Shown: one piece after another, positions 34,501 through 48,913 of the stretch
How the letters are laid out: each line of letters opens with the position of its first letter
Position numbering within the stretch: the first letter of the stretch is position 1
From: Ectocarpus siliculosus
Lineage: Eukaryota > Sar > Phaeophyceae > Ectocarpales > Ectocarpaceae
Length of the DNA stretch: 64,000 nucleotides
Assembly: GCA_000310025.1 (NCBI GenBank)
Contig: FN649726.1
Location: forward strand, 2,154,546 to 2,218,545
Direction of reading: 5' to 3'
Notes under the pieces: model-generated
Database searches by the model: none
The model's input: only the letters and a program-made list of their open reading frames with translations
Told to the model about the DNA's origin: nothing
Translations under genes and position numbers: made by a program

Positions 34501-37500
34501 GGATACGGGTTGCACCTCGCTCCCTTCCACCTTGCTTCCCGTACAGTACAATCGTCGGTACTACATCTAGGTTCTGTGGAGAGGTTGTACAGAACCTTTT
34601 CTTAACACTTGGCCAAGAACAAACGTCAGCTGCTGCGCAAAATAGAAACCGGCCTATCGTCTAGCCAATGTTCCTCTCTCTCTCGTAACATCTGGTCGAT
34701 CTTCTCGGGGACCGGGGGACCGTTGGTATCTGAAGTACCAAGCGTCCCAGAAGCCCCCACCCGCAACAAAACGTGCCTTCCGGGAACCCCACGTGATGTT
34801 CTTAGAACATGTTCTTTTTGCTGCCCGTGCGGCGTTTTTTTCTCCCCGCAGGTACCCATCCTCAACCGCGCATCCTTTGAAGTGCAGCTTCTAGCCTGCG
34901 TATGGCTCGTCGCGCCGGGCCCGCCGGAGTCCTCGTTTGCTGCGTGGGAAGACCAGCAAACGCAGCAAGGGGAAAGGCTGGAGGATACTGACTATGGCGC
35001 TGCGGGGGTACCGCCGTCGCCGGGCAGGGCGGGGGCGCGATGGGGTTTGCAGTGGGGGGCAGGGGAGGGCCCCAGGTCACCACCAGTGCCGGTAAGGTTG
35101 GTTCCCATGTCCGGGGTTGGTTGAGGCGGTGACATGGTGCAACCCTGGAGCACAAATTGAGCGTGCCGCTCTAGCGCGCTCAGAGACAAGTGTTCTTGGT
35201 TGTCCAGGCTGAGCAAAAAATGTTGGCGGTCTGCTATGTGGATAGACCTATGGGGGAGTGGAACAGCGAGCAGGGCGCTTGTTGGCAAAGGTTTCTTATC
35301 CAGGTACTCCAATTGTAGTGCTAGATTGTATCCACACCGGCACCCATTCCTGGGCCGTCATTTCGGTCTGTTTGAAACACAATCTGCAGGGATATCTCGT
35401 CTTATGTCGCGTTGTACTCCCCAGTAGTACGTTTCTGATGTAAATATAGCCTTCGGCCAAAAACAACGCCTTCAGTTGCGGTGCACAGGTCTGCTGTCCA
35501 AGCGTGTCCCATTCGCGCAAACCTCACGATGGCTTAGTACCCAGCCCTTCTTCGCCCGACCGCACTCCATCAGAGGACTGCCCGACCGCCGGTCACCGTG
35601 CTGGGGCGGCTTGTCGGGGGCGGAACCGGGGGGGCCGACGATTCGACAAGCGTCGTCGATCGCGCGGGGTCTGGGGCGACGCCCACGTCGGCGGAACCGG
35701 AAGGAGAGATCGACGAGCTGCCCATCCCGACCGTGTGTCGGCTGCTGGGGGACGGGTGGTCTCGCAGGCCTTCCTCTTTGTACTCCCCATTTTTCGACGG
35801 GGAGGGCGCCTGGAGCCGAAACGAGGCCTCCGAGGTTTCCTCGGAGGGGGTGCGTCCGTCCATCCCGCGGGACGGCGAGGACCGGGGCGGGGAGGAAGAG
35901 GATGGGGCGGGCGTGGGCGTCGGGGGCGGTCACGGTGAAGGCAGGACGATGCCAATCCCGATCATCACGGCGAACGTCTTGATCGCGGACCTCTCGTTCT
36001 CGCTTAGGTAGGCGCCTGCTACATAAGGCACACCACGGTGGTGGTCAAGGAATTTGCACGCCGGGCGCCTGATCACGCGACGGGACAGGCGGCATGCTTG
36101 GGATTTGAAGCCTCGGCAGATTGATCAACACGTCCACGGAGCGGGGTCATACAGCAGTGTGTGAATTGCCTCCCAGTCGGAGAGTAGTAGCCCATGTTAA
36201 CGTAGAGGTGACGTTTTCGTTGTCAAGAATTTTGAGCATGGTGAGTATTTATTCACACACTGAGAGTCAGCTTGGGGTAAACCGTGTCCTATCAGAGCAC
36301 ATTTCCGCGCGAACACACCATGTTGCTCAAAAACATGTATTCTGGATGATCTCGTGTTTCGCCCCGGGCGCGCCCGACTTTCGTCCGCCCTTGGCCTTTC
36401 CCAGCGATCTACAGGTGCGAATGATGAAGGAGCTCATCGACAGAGCAGTTGCTCATGTCGCCCTCAACGCCCGTCGAAACACTCACGCCGAGTCTCCCAT
36501 CCAAGGAGCTCCCCCTAGTGCAGCGGTCGAAGGAGAAGCACCAGTCGCGTCAAGCTGGTGGCCTTCTTTCTGGCGGGTGAGATGGTCGGCTTGTGTCACG
36601 AGTCGCTCGAGGCACAACCACATGCCCACAAACCAGAGAGTCATGCACAACGCTTGCGAGTGGAACGCGTAAAACGATATATAGACGAGTCGATAGGTGC
36701 TCGGGGGGCGTAGTTCGACAGCTTTTGACCTCGGATGAACTTGCTATAGGCTCACAACGAGATTCGACCAGTCCTGCGGTGCGTTGAAGAAACTCATGCC
36801 TCGGCGTGTTGCTCTTGCCCAGGGAACTGCGCCCGAAGGCATCGACGAAGGCCTGCCGGAAGGGGGCACAGAGACGACCAGCACTGATATGAATCATGGA
36901 ACGCTCGGCACGAGCAGTCCAGGTGAGCGTGCAACCACCCCGTCTTGTTAAAGTTTTCAGCGCCATGTGGGCAGACTACGGCAGTTCGTTTCGCTGCTGT
37001 GCCGTCCCCGTCGATGACTTCGTCAGCTGAGCCCTTCTTCCATGTTTTGCTGCTTCTCCTTGTCTTTGCTGCTGGGGGGCCCGTCACCCAGCGCCTTTCG
37101 AGTCGCGCGAGGACCACACCAAGTTTGTCGTGGCGTCGGCGTCAGTCGGTAGCGTTTCGCTTCGTTTGTTGGAGCACCAGGAGCAACCGGCCCACGCGAA
37201 GCCAAAAGAGAGGGAGGAGGAGGAGGAATGCAACTCGCCGGAGGATGAGGAACCTCTGTCGATATCTGTTCCGGTGCACGGGCTGGGCACCGTCAGTGTC
37301 TTCTCTACCCCAGTCAGCGCAAGGTGGGAAGATGAGCGGGTATGTAACTTCCGCTAGGTTACTGTGCAACAAGAAGGCGGTCTATGTCTGGCGTGCCGCT
37401 TTTGACATGATGCGTTGAGCCCAAGCCCAGGCCCGGGCAAAGTAGTTCGGAACATAGCACACCTTGACTGGCAGTCACGTTGCCAAGGTGTTGGATGAAT

Positions 37501-40500
37501 CACTTGTGTGTGCTGTGTTTTCTTGGGGTTGATTCGAGTCGAAAACGTCACTTCCTGTGGTGTCATGGCCGGTGATACATATACCCTGACAGCCTACCAA
37601 CATCCGTCATCGCGTTCCCTTTCGCAGAAAACAAACCCTACGGCCGCCAGTCGTCTTCGTGGTGGCGGAAATGAAAGGTCTTGCGCTAGACGCTCACGTC
37701 CTGCCAAGTGAGTCACAGCAGGGTAGTGCGACGCTGCTCTATGTAGGATGATTTTTCCCCGCCTCGCTCCGTGATCCTCCTGGCACACGTGTTTTTCGTT
37801 TTTTCCCAACAATTGTCAAATTTCGAGTGAGATTGGGATTAGGTGAAAGCGCCTACGGAGCTGTTGTTCCGTCCTACGCTTTGGCCGTCTAACACAAGTT
37901 TTCGCGCTCTCTGTTCTGTATCTGTGCATGCCAACAGTTTGCTTTGCATAGACGATGCAGGCCCGAGAGTAAGCGTAGCGTGTGCCGCCGCTCGGTAGTG
38001 TATGCCATTAATGTTTGACAAATCTCCTCCTTGCTGGTGATCCATTTCCTTCTGTACCGCACGTCCTTCGCCACCTTGTACGATGTCTGCAGGCGACAAT
38101 GAGCTCTCGACGGACGTGAAGGTGGACGTTTCGTCCATCGTTGTGCGACACGCTCGCCTCTTTGAGGACGCTGCCACCCCTGCTGCCGACAAGCCTCCTG
38201 ACCAGGCGGACAAAGGGCTAGACTATCTTGAGCCCGTCGTGTCGTGGGGCGCCGCGGTCATGCCCGACGCTCCTCCTACTTCCCACGAAGGAGATCTCCG
38301 TAGCGGAAGGACGGATGGTTTAGCGGACCTCAGGACGGCGAAGATCGTTCAGCGGTGCTTGATCGAGCTTGCGCAAGGCTCGCCCGAATTGGGAGCCGCC
38401 GACGGCGAGTCTATCGACGGTGAGAGAAATTCGTCGCGACAGAGCGCCCGAGCTCCTGCGCCAGACGTCCCGGCGCCGGCTCCGGCGCCGTGGGCGCCGG
38501 TCTTCCCTTCGGCAGCGCCGCGGCCCGTGCCAAAGGATAGCAGCGCCTTGCAGTATAGGTTGCTAAAGCGGAAGGGCGGCGGCACCTCGACTGATGGGTC
38601 TCCTGATGGTGGCGGCGTCGCTATCACCGGCACCGTGTCGACCCTGGCGTGCCATGACCTGGCCGTGGGTGCCCTCCGAGTGCAGCTCGCGGAGATGTTG
38701 CTGGAAAAGCTCTTGAAGTTTTCCGGGGTCGTTGGCGGGGAAGCCGGGGGGACGGAGCCGGTGGGAGGAGACCCGGGCGGCGAGGACGAAGCCACCGCGC
38801 CACCGCTCACCATCGCGCCCGTTGCCTTGGCTTCGGTGCACGGAAGACCGCCGCCCAGAGCAAGTCGCCTGTCGCCACGGGCCTCAGATGCAGGCTCGGG
38901 CTCGGCGCTGTCGAGTCCTAGGACATTGCCTCCTTGCCCTGTCACTTCTTCCTCGGAAACGTCGTTGCACTTCGCGTTGCGGTCTGTCGAGGTGGCTTTG
39001 GGCTTCGCTGGGGGGGCTCATGAAGCGGACGAGAATGGAGGCGATCGTTCACGTGACCAGCCCACCTTTTGCGTGCTATCGCTGAGCCAGCTCGAGATCA
39101 GCGGTTCTGAGTCGGCGTCGTATGTTGGTGAAGGCGGTGAGCAGCACTTTGTGGCAACCGCCCCACAGCGCCAGCGCGACGAGGAGAGTCAGAGGTTGTG
39201 CTCGCTGGTGCTCGGCAACCTGTCCATCGTACTTATTGATGTGTCAGTCCAATCTGCCGACGAGAGCGCACCCCTGGGGCGACAAGGATCTCCGCCACTG
39301 ATGTCGCGTTCACTAGCACAGGAAGTGTTCCTAGCTGGCGGTAACCCGGCCGGCATACGGCGTCTCCTACGGCTAGGCGGTGCCCGCGTGACGGCCGAGA
39401 TTTTGAGTAAGCTCGTCGGAGACACAGAACCGACGGCGGTGGGTACGTATAGCGCGCCTGACTTTCTCTTCAATGCGTCCCTCGAGTCCGGGGAGGTGTG
39501 TGTCAGCGTTGGAGCTGCCCTGCTGGTCCTGGAAGCATATGTGCTGGCAAGGAAAATGGGCGGGGTCTACCCGGACGCGCTATCTATTAGTGTCGGCGGG
39601 ATTAGCGCGCCTAGAGTCCACCGGAATCGCGGCTGGTCCCGCGGTGTAGGAGCCGTACTTGAAGGTGTAAGCGTTGGCGGGGTGGTGAAAAGCGGCGGCT
39701 GCCAGTTGACCGGGAACATGCGTCGTCTAAGCGTTGGTCGCGTGGGCGGCGGAGTGCCGCTGCAAGGGGAATCCTTCGTGATGCCATCCGACGTGGTGGT
39801 GCTCGAAGCACTGCGGGGTGAAGGCAGCGACGAAGGGTTGTCCTGGACCTTGGAGGTCTCCAGTGATAGCGCGGGGGGCGGCGGCGTGAAGCTGGCGACC
39901 GTGTTCAAGTCGGCCAAGCTGCACTACACGAACGCGAAGAAGGTCGTGGAGGAGATCATGCTGGTCTCGAAAGAGTGGACGGCTAGAGCCGCTCGTCGCG
40001 TGCCGAGTGCTACCGCCGCCGCACGGAGACGGAGCCAGCCCTTCGAGTTCGACATCCGCGGGTCGGCGGTGACACTCCACCTTCCGTTTGAGCTGGAGCT
40101 GGAAGTCGAAGACGTCCACCTGGGTACGCCTGGGTTCAACCAGGCGGTGGAACCCGAAGGCGAGAGGGCCGACGGGGACTTAGATCTAGACATAGTCGCT
40201 GGCGATGTACGGGTGTTTCACAAGCCGCATGGGTCTGGTTTTTCTTCCTCGGAGGATGCGGGGCCGCCTGCGATTCGGTGCGCGGCCCGGGGGGTTGTGG
40301 CGGTCCGGCCTACGGCGAACGCCACCGCCGTCTCGCTCGAGAGCGAGCACGTCCGGGTGCGCCTCACGCCCGCGTTCTGCTCGTCGTTCGGGCTGTTCGT
40401 GCGTCTCATGGTGGGGCCGCCGCCGAGACCTCTCGCCGCCGACGCAGCGGCGGCGGCCTTGATGAGAGAGGGTCGACCACCGACCAGCTTCACGTTCGAG

Positions 40501-43500
40501 CTGAAGGTGCGCACGGTAGACGTCGACTTCTTCACTGGCCCGTGCTGCCCCTCGGCGGTCAGCGCCGCCTTCGTCGTGGGCGGGTTGTCGATGAAACAGC
40601 ACGCAACAGCTGCCGGCGCGCCGGGGGCCGGCAGCCGAGCCTCGTTCCAAATGAGCTTCGAGGCAGTCGAGGCGACGCAGCGGCGAGATCCCTCGCGAAA
40701 CGCGCCTGCTCTGCCGTACGAAGCGGCGCAACTGATCGGAGCCTTCGTCGGCCATGGCGGTGCGCCTGGTGTGTTCTCGGCTTGGCTGTCAGCGCGGAAG
40801 AGACCGGGCGGAAGCAGCCAGGCTGGACCCACGTACGTCCAGCCGTTTCTAGTCGCGCTCGGACCGAGCAGCGCCACTGCGCAGGTGTTTTCGGTGGTGT
40901 CCACGAGCTCGGGGCCGCGGCATCGGCTCGTCAACAGCCTGTCCTTGCGGCTGGCCCCGATGATGCTCGCCTGGTACCCCCCGACCTTCCGCATCCTGAT
41001 GGGGCACTACAACCGGTTCGCGGCGAACGCCTTCCGGTCGTTTCGTTCGAGAGCCGACATGCCGCGCAGACGGATCGCCGTCCTGTCGTACGACATCGAC
41101 ATCCAGGGCTGCAGCGCCGTGCTGCTGGCCTCGCTCGCGGACGGCGCCCGTGGGGTTCACCTGTCCGCCGGGAAGGTGACGTTCAAGGAGGACACCGCGG
41201 CTGCCGCCGCCGCGGCGTCGCCTGCGGGAATGGGCGGGTCGCACGCATCCTCTTCGGCGTTAGCGGTAGATGCACCCATCGCGCCCGACACTACGCTCGC
41301 GATGTCCGGATTTGTGGGGCCGGTCGGGATGGCGTTCTTGCAAGACTGGCGGTCGATTTTGCCGACGTCGGTGGCGCCTAGCGCGGGGGGGCGACTGGAC
41401 GGGGACGCGGCGGCGGCACCCGTGCAGCTGTGCGCGCCTATCGACCTGCGGTGGGCGATGTTCTACGACGAATTGGACCGGTGCCGCCAGGACGTCTCGC
41501 TCTCCTCCGTGCAGTTCTGCCTGGAACAGCCGCACTTCGATCTCTGCGTGCGTGTGGCGCAGATTTTCGTCGCCGCTGACTACCCGGGGGCCCTCCCGCC
41601 TGCAGTCGTCGCGCCACAGATCGCTGGGCACCCGCAGGATCCTGTGCGCGGGGCCCCCGTGGGGGGCGTCACGAACAACGCACAGGTTGACAGCTTCCTT
41701 GCGACATCGCTACGGCTTCCCCTCCTGCAGTTCGTGCTGGCGAACGGCAAGAGGAGCGGCTCTTTCCCGCCGGTCTTGGAGATCGATGTGGCTTCGGTTC
41801 GCCTTGCCAGGGGGGGTGTCCTCACCGTGAGGCACCTGTCGGTGAACAGCTGGTCTCAGGATGCGGACAGCCCGGCGCGGTCTGAGGCGGCTGCTGGCGA
41901 GATCGGAAACGAGAACGATGGGAGCGGGTGCGGGTACCGGGTGCTTGGGCGCTCCGGGCAGTCGGAAGAATCCGGCAAGGATTTCCTGCGGATGGAAGTG
42001 CGGGTGCCGGAGGTCCGATCGGGGAAGCTTGGTCCGAGGCAAGCTCAGCTCGACGTTGTGCTCCAGGTGAGAGGGGAATATTGGCAGCGTGCACGGTGTG
42101 CCATTTCGCCCCACTCGTTGAACGGTTTCGTGTGGCGCCCGCACCGCTGGTAGCAGCGTGAAAGTATTGGTTGTTTCTTGTGGTACGTCCCGGTGTTGAT
42201 AGTGGTGTTAGGAGGCTTTGATGAAAGACACCTTGCTGTACAACTATTTATTATAGATCGTCTTGCGACGGTCTCAGCCCTTTTTGTCCATATACCGCCG
42301 TTTTTCGGCGATGATTGAGTCAAGTTCAGGTGTCGTTTTTGTTCTGTCACCCGCCTCTCCATCCCCTCCGTGCTTCGCCAAGTATTGTGGTCCAATAATC
42401 ACGCCCCCGTTCCAACAACGCCCTTTTCCTGTATGCAAACCCTGGGCGGTTTCGATCCTTCTCCAGGTGCAGCCCTTTGACATCCACGTGAACCCAAGCA
42501 TCCTGCGGTCGTTCACGGCGTACATCGCGCCCGTCCCGTTCGTGGAGGGTTCCCCGGAAGAAGAAGAGGTGCCGTTCCCTCAGCGCCAACCGCTGCTCAC
42601 CATATCCTGCCATTCGAGCAGCAGCAACCCGCATACGTCGGCTACCCGCGATGGCGACGGCGCGGCCGGCGATAGGGCCGCCGGCGGCATCGAGCGCGCC
42701 AGCTCGTCGGGACAGAGAGTCTCGACGAACTTCGAGAAGTCCGCCCTGACCGCGTCTGGCAGCGTGAGGGTGCTCGCGTCCCAGGTTACTCTGGAGCTGT
42801 CCTCCTACCCCGGCGGGCCCGCGTTCATGGCGAGCACCTCTCACGTGTTCCTGAGGGCGATCACCTGGCCTTCCGACGCGGCGGCGAGAGGGAGCAGCGG
42901 CGAGGGAGGGGTGCAGGCGGGTCCCGAGGTGTTCGCGCGGTTGTCCCGGGTCGAGTGCAGGGTGAAGTGCGGCCAAGAGTCTGGGGGTTCTGCTGCTACC
43001 GTGCAGAACAGGGCGAGGGTTGGCCCTTCTTCTCAACCCGACGACCAGCTGGGCGACACCGTGCTCAAGCCCTTCGACGTCGACGTCCACCTGACTCGGC
43101 CCGGGGCTAGTAGCGCCGGGGGCGTCGCCGCCCTCGCCGCTGGCGTCACGGCCGCCACCTCGGAGCACCCCGTGACGCAGGGCTGGCACGCCGGCGTCTA
43201 CGTGGACGAGCTCTACCTGAGGTGTGCCCCCTTGCACGTGCGCAGCCTCGAGCTCCTCTCCGACCTCTTCCTGCCGGCGGTGACCGCCGCGGAGCTCACG
43301 GCGGTGGAGCTGGGCCGCGGTGGACGCGCTCGCGGGACGGCCTCCGACTTGCAGGGCCTGGCCGGAGGAAGGCGGATCGACGACCTCGCCGCCTTGGATC
43401 GCGTTGAGTGTCAGGAGCCCGCCGGGCATGCCGACGCCGTGAAGCCGGGACCCGGACAAGCTGTGTTTTACGGGGTCGGGACGACGCCACAAGGGGGCCG

Positions 43501-46500
43501 TCCGCGGCAAGGGGTTGGCTCTTCGAGCGACGGCGCAGGCGCGAGCGGCGTGGCGGGGGAAGAGAAGGAGGCGGGGAGGCGTAAGGAGGGCGAGGAGGAG
43601 GGTCGTGGTGGCTGGGTGCACTGCTGCGAGTGGCGGTACTGGGGGCTCAGGCGGGTGGCCCAGGTCGCGCTCCCGCGCTTGCCGCTGTGCGGGAGCGTGC
43701 CGTTGTTGGAAGGGCTGGCTGTTACTTCTTTGGAGGTGGAGCTCAGCTTCGTGGATCCGTTGACGGAAACCGTCAAGGTGATCTGTTATTGACCGTTTGG
43801 GATTGTTGCTTACGGGGGGATGCGTGACATACGGGGCCTGTTCGTTTGCGCCAGCAATAACGAATCATGCCGTTGGCGTTGTTGGGGTGTTGAGTGATGA
43901 CGACTTTGCCCAGTCGTCGATTTTCTGGGCCCTTGGATCAGGGTGTTGTTTTCTAGGAATGCCAACATTTTGTTTTTTATGTCGCTGTCTCTTGCGATCC
44001 TTCTGAGGAAACCTTGCGAGTGTGTGTACGACAGTGCATGGTTCTGGGCTGCCTTTCTTCCCTTCTTCATGTCGTACCTCGCCGGTGCGCCTAAGTATAC
44101 CTCTACCTCCGTCGTCCCTCGTGCAACCCTTTGCTTTTCGTGCTAGGCGGCAACCCGATTCAACGTACCGTGTCAGGCACCGAACGGGTCTTCGGACGAC
44201 TTCGTTCTCGCCGGCGGTTCGCGCGTTACGATAGAGCCGTCCCAGCCCATCCTCGCCCGCACGTGGCGCCTCTCTTGGCGCGTTCCTACCTGGCTCAGGT
44301 TCAAGGCGGCGGGCGCTGGCGGCGCCCCCAAGCCTCCCGCTATCTCCGCCTGGAGCTCTGCCCTCCTTCGGACCTTGTCGATCCGGTCCTCGCCCGCGGG
44401 TCCCGTCGTCGGCCCGTCGTACGTGTCAGCGACTCTTGTCGCGCAGCGGCTGACGCTTGCGTTGTTGACCGAGGGCGGCCCGATCTCGCGCTCGTCTTCG
44501 GCAGCGGCGGCGGCGGCGGTGGCGCCGCCCGTGTCGCCGTCTAGACGCCGAGAAGGACTGGGCCTGTTCGTGCAGCCGGAAGAGATCGTCCGCGTCGTGG
44601 TCGCCGACGTCAACTTCTTCGCCGAGGCGAGCTTGGCGGGGAGGTGGCTGAGCGTGGCCGCTAGGGGCAGCGCCGTGGTGGCGGCGGACGTGCAAGACTT
44701 CTCGAACTTCCTGCGCCTCCCCCTCCTGTCGCACGCCGCGGTGAAGCTCGACGTCTCGACCTCCAGCGGCCGAGGCGGGACCGGTCGCATGGTGGGCGAG
44801 GGGGAAAGCTTGCTGTCTCCGTTCAGACCCATCGCGTCGGGCGCGGTTGACGTTAGCGGTGCCGTTGTCAGCGTGTCGGTGACGGCGATGCAGTGCATAG
44901 AGCAGTGCATCGCGGAGCTGACTCGACGGCCCTCGGACGAACCGGCAACTCGACCAAGCACGACGACGGCAGAGGCGAAGCCGTCGGCGGTTGCGGTGCC
45001 CGCACCCGTGCCGCCTCCACGCCAACCACGGCAGCGCAGCAAGCGCTACATCATCACCAACCACACCGACCGAAACCTGTGGTTCGGCCAAGTCTCCACG
45101 ACGGAAACTCTCTTCCTTCGAGCGGGGGAGGAAACCTTGTACCGCTGGAGGACCATCCCCCACACGCTGGCGGCTGGCGCCGCAGGGCGCAAGGGCGATG
45201 ACGCGTCACGACTCGTTCTTATGCTACGGCTTGCGCTGCACCGCGTCTCCGGTAGCGGAGGTGGATACGCTGGCGCCGGTTCGGAGCATGGGGGTGGGTA
45301 CGGAACGTGGACAGAACCTTTTCCTGTGGATCACGTGGGCACTTTTAAGGTGGGTTTGTCGTACGAAGGCAGCCGGATTTCTTTTCCGGGAGTCGTCAAG
45401 ACCGCGTGTTAGCGGACGGGATGCCAATGGTTCTAATCGGTACGAGACGATTCGTACTCCCGCAGAAACTATTCACCTCTCGCGACTGATTTGACCGTTA
45501 GTTCTAGCTGACGTCGAACCTTCTTCGCAATAACTCCGTCCGTTCCGGCTGATTGTCCCGCAGCGTTTGTTACGAGGAGCCGAAGCAGAAGGGCAAGTGG
45601 GTGCGGATGCGAGTGCACGCGGCGCCGGTCATCAAGAGAGTGACTTCGTGACGCTCCCCTTGTGGGTGGAAGTGGTCAAGAATGGCCTGGAAACGCGCAT
45701 CGCGTTCCACGGAGAGTGGGTGTTTACCAACTACCTACCGCAGGAGATTCAGGTGAGGAGGGAAGAGGCTTGGTATGTGTTTTGCGCGCGGGGGCTTTGT
45801 GGTGTTACCCTTGTGTTATGGTTTCGCGAACGACACAGCAGTATTTTCGTGCGTATATCCGTGGTGCAGCCTTAGATTTTAACGCTCGTCTCATTAACTC
45901 ATCAATCGTGCGGCTGTGTGAAACGACTTTGTACGCATCCCGTGGTTAAGATGGTGCTGCGAGTGTTTTTTTGTGGAGACAAGACGGCACTTTCACAAAC
46001 AATGTGTTTAATTGCACCTCTTGCCGTTGTGAGCCAGGTGGCTTGGGTGACGTCCGCAGGAGTGGGCAACGCCGGCCGGTGTCTCGTCGAGCCTGCAGGA
46101 ACACGGGGAGGCCTCAGCCTCGAAGCGTGTGCTACCTCCGGACGGGCTGGCGGATCCAATCACCCAGTATCCTGTTCGGCACTCACCGCCTCCTCCTCTT
46201 CCCCGGGGGCGGGACAAGCGCACGGGGAGCGCCTCTCCGAGCTCATGTTGGAGTTCCGGTTATCCACTCCCGACGCCGCCGCGTTTGTCGGGTCGGTGGG
46301 TCCACCCCCGGTAGCTACCGAGCATTCGGCGGGGCACCCGGCGGCGGCGCGAGACGCTGGTGGTTTTGCCGACGGGGGTAGCTTCGATAGTCGCGGGCTT
46401 GACGATGAGCTGCTCCAGGGGCGCGAGGAGATAGAGGTGGACTCGAGCGGTAGCCCCTGGGAGGTCACCCGTCAGTCCGAGTGGGTCCAGGCGAGGCCGT

Positions 46501-48864
46501 TCGTTTTCCTGGCTCTGATCTCTTGCGCCAGCACAGACCCCGGGATCTCGGGGTTCGCCTTCTGGTGCGTGGCCTCCAGGCAAGCCTCGCGCGCGGCCAA
46601 TGGCCACCGCGGTAACCTGGGTCAGATGAGAATCGACCTGCACCCGATGGCGCTCGTGTGGAACGGCTCCTCGATACCGATGCGGGCCGTGCTGAAGCAC
46701 AGGAGCGGCGGTGGCGGGTGGCCGGAGCAGCCGCCTGCTACGCTTGCCGAAGCGGTGGACGAACAAGGTGGGGCTGGGGGTGGGCACGCTGCTGATCGCA
46801 ACGACGACCCCCGGGCCAACTACAGCCTGTCGCGCACGACCTCCGCGATACGGCCCGGAGGGCGCACGGCGGTTTGTCAGCGGCCCTTCGTGGATTACGA
46901 CTTGGCGGTGGCATCGACGGGGACGGCGGCACGCCAGGCCTCACCATTCCTCGTTTCCGTCCCGGCGGAGCTCCTGTCCCGCAGGTGCGAGTCCACCTGG
47001 CTGCCTCTCCACAGCCGGGCCCTGTCGGACAACGTCTTGAGCCCCCTGGTGGTGGTGGCGTCGCGCCTCCTGGACGCGAACTGGCCGTCGCTGTCGCTCC
47101 GCGTGTACTCGGGCCTCAGCGTGGAGAATCACCTCTCGGTGCCGTTGTCCCTGCGGGCGGACTTCATCAGGCCGCTGCTTGGCTCCGACGGGGAGCCATC
47201 CGCGCAGCAGCCAGCAGAGGCTCCCGTGACGGAGCGGGGCGAGCCGGAGCGTGCGCAGACCGAGGAGGAGGAAGAGCAAGCGACGGCGCCGCTCCTTCGC
47301 CGTAGAGGAAGCGAGTCGTTGTCGGTCGACGACGGTGGCGAGGCCGGAAGCGGCCGTCGCGCTGTCGCCCGCGTTTCCCGCGTCTTCCGCGCCGGGGCCG
47401 AGAGCTGCCACAGCGCGTGGGACATGTTTCACGGCAGCGAAGGGTTCTCCATCCCATTCCTTCTGCCCCACGTATCGCTAGATATCGGCCTGGATTCGCC
47501 CGAGGAAGTCTCTCCGTCGCCGGCCACTGCGTCGGCGTGTGCAGGGTGGTCATCTCTTGTTCCTCCGGGACGAAGCGCCGAAGAAGTTCCCGGGGGGCCC
47601 ACGCCGCCAACTCCGGCCGAAAGGCGTTCCCGAAAGCTCAAGGTCAGCCTGGCGGAAGAGTTGAACGAGCTCCTTCTCGTCCCGTGGGAGGCGAGCAGCG
47701 GCGTGGTGCTCCCTGTGTTGGCGACCCTCGAGAGGGAAGTCGTCCTGGGAGGGGTGGAGCTGATCCGACTGGCCTTGTACCCGCGGGTGGTGGTTCACAA
47801 CGCCACGGGCGTGCCGGTCTCGCTCTCGTTGCTTGGCGGCGCCCACGCAGCAGCCGAGGACGACAAGCCCGGAGGTGGGGCACGGAATGAGGCCCTCCCC
47901 ATGTGCCGCGTGCGCCTCACGCCCGAGGGGAGCGGGAGCCGCATGAACCTGCTCGCCATCCCCGGCGAGCGAGCACTGCACGGACTGGACACCAGCCTCC
48001 ACGGTTCCCCGCGATCAGCCGCGGGAGGAGGAGAAGGAGGGAGGGCGGGGGAGGGAAGAGGCTTCCCTCTCGAGAACAATCCCCCGCCCGGACTTCTGGG
48101 CAAACTCTCACGGATACTGTCTAGCGGGAGCTACAAGGCGTCTTCGGCACACCCCGCCGGCTTCTCCGCCGACCTAGAGATGGCGTTTGGGTGGGACGAC
48201 CGCGCGGACCAAGCTTCCGCCGACGGCAGTGGTGCGGTCGACGGCCGGGGTGCTCCTCCGACCGCTAGGCCGGCCGGCGAAGAAGCGGCGAGCACGGGAG
48301 CAACGAAGTGGAGCCAGGAAGGCTGTGGCGTGAACGAGCTCCCCGTCTTTTCTCTGTGCGAGCCGTCCGCCGGCTCGGCCCTCGCCTCCCACCCGTCCTC
48401 GCTCACGGTGCCGGGCGGCGGGCAACGCGCGGTACGCGTCTACGTCGCGGTGGAACCTCCCGGCGCCGAGCCGACGTCGGCGGCGTCCCTCACCCGCCAC
48501 GTTCTAATCTACCGGGACCCCCAGCCCGACCTCACCATCTGCAACAGGTCGACGGACACCGTGACCCTCCTGCTCGACTGCGGCGCGTTGGTGGAAGTGG
48601 CTCCGGGCGGCACGGTGGAGCACTCGTGGCGGAAAGAGCCCACCACAAGAGACGCGAACGGCAGCAACGGCGGCGGCGGGGGCGGGGGCGGTGGCAGTGC
48701 GTCAGCAGCGCCGCGATCGTCGCGCAACCATCATCCTCCTCCTCCTCCGGCGAGCATGAAGGGCCGGCACAGCCGGCGATGGTCTGAAGACTCTCGAGGC
48801 GTCGTCGACACCCCGACGCCGATGTCGTCGGCGCCGAGCTCTCCCGTGCAGGCAAGGCAAGGCA

Positions 48865-48913
<49 letters not shown>

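Noticed and set aside
35504-35938. Alternative plus-strand frame over VPS13 exon 8
   Set aside because: Open but Arg-rich, and it cannot join the following exon in phase. The chosen frame ends in a donor that joins SDLQVRMMKEL correctly.
40278-41381. 367-codon plus-strand open frame inside the VPS13-like gene
   Set aside because: It is an out-of-frame shadow of the 3,974-nt exon, Arg/Gly-rich because of GC-rich codons, with no motif. The overlapping frame carries the continuous VPS13 reading.
42347-43621. 424-codon minus-strand open frame
   Set aside because: Antisense shadow of VPS13 exon 42467-43777; composition is Arg/Gly/Ala-rich and lacks domains.
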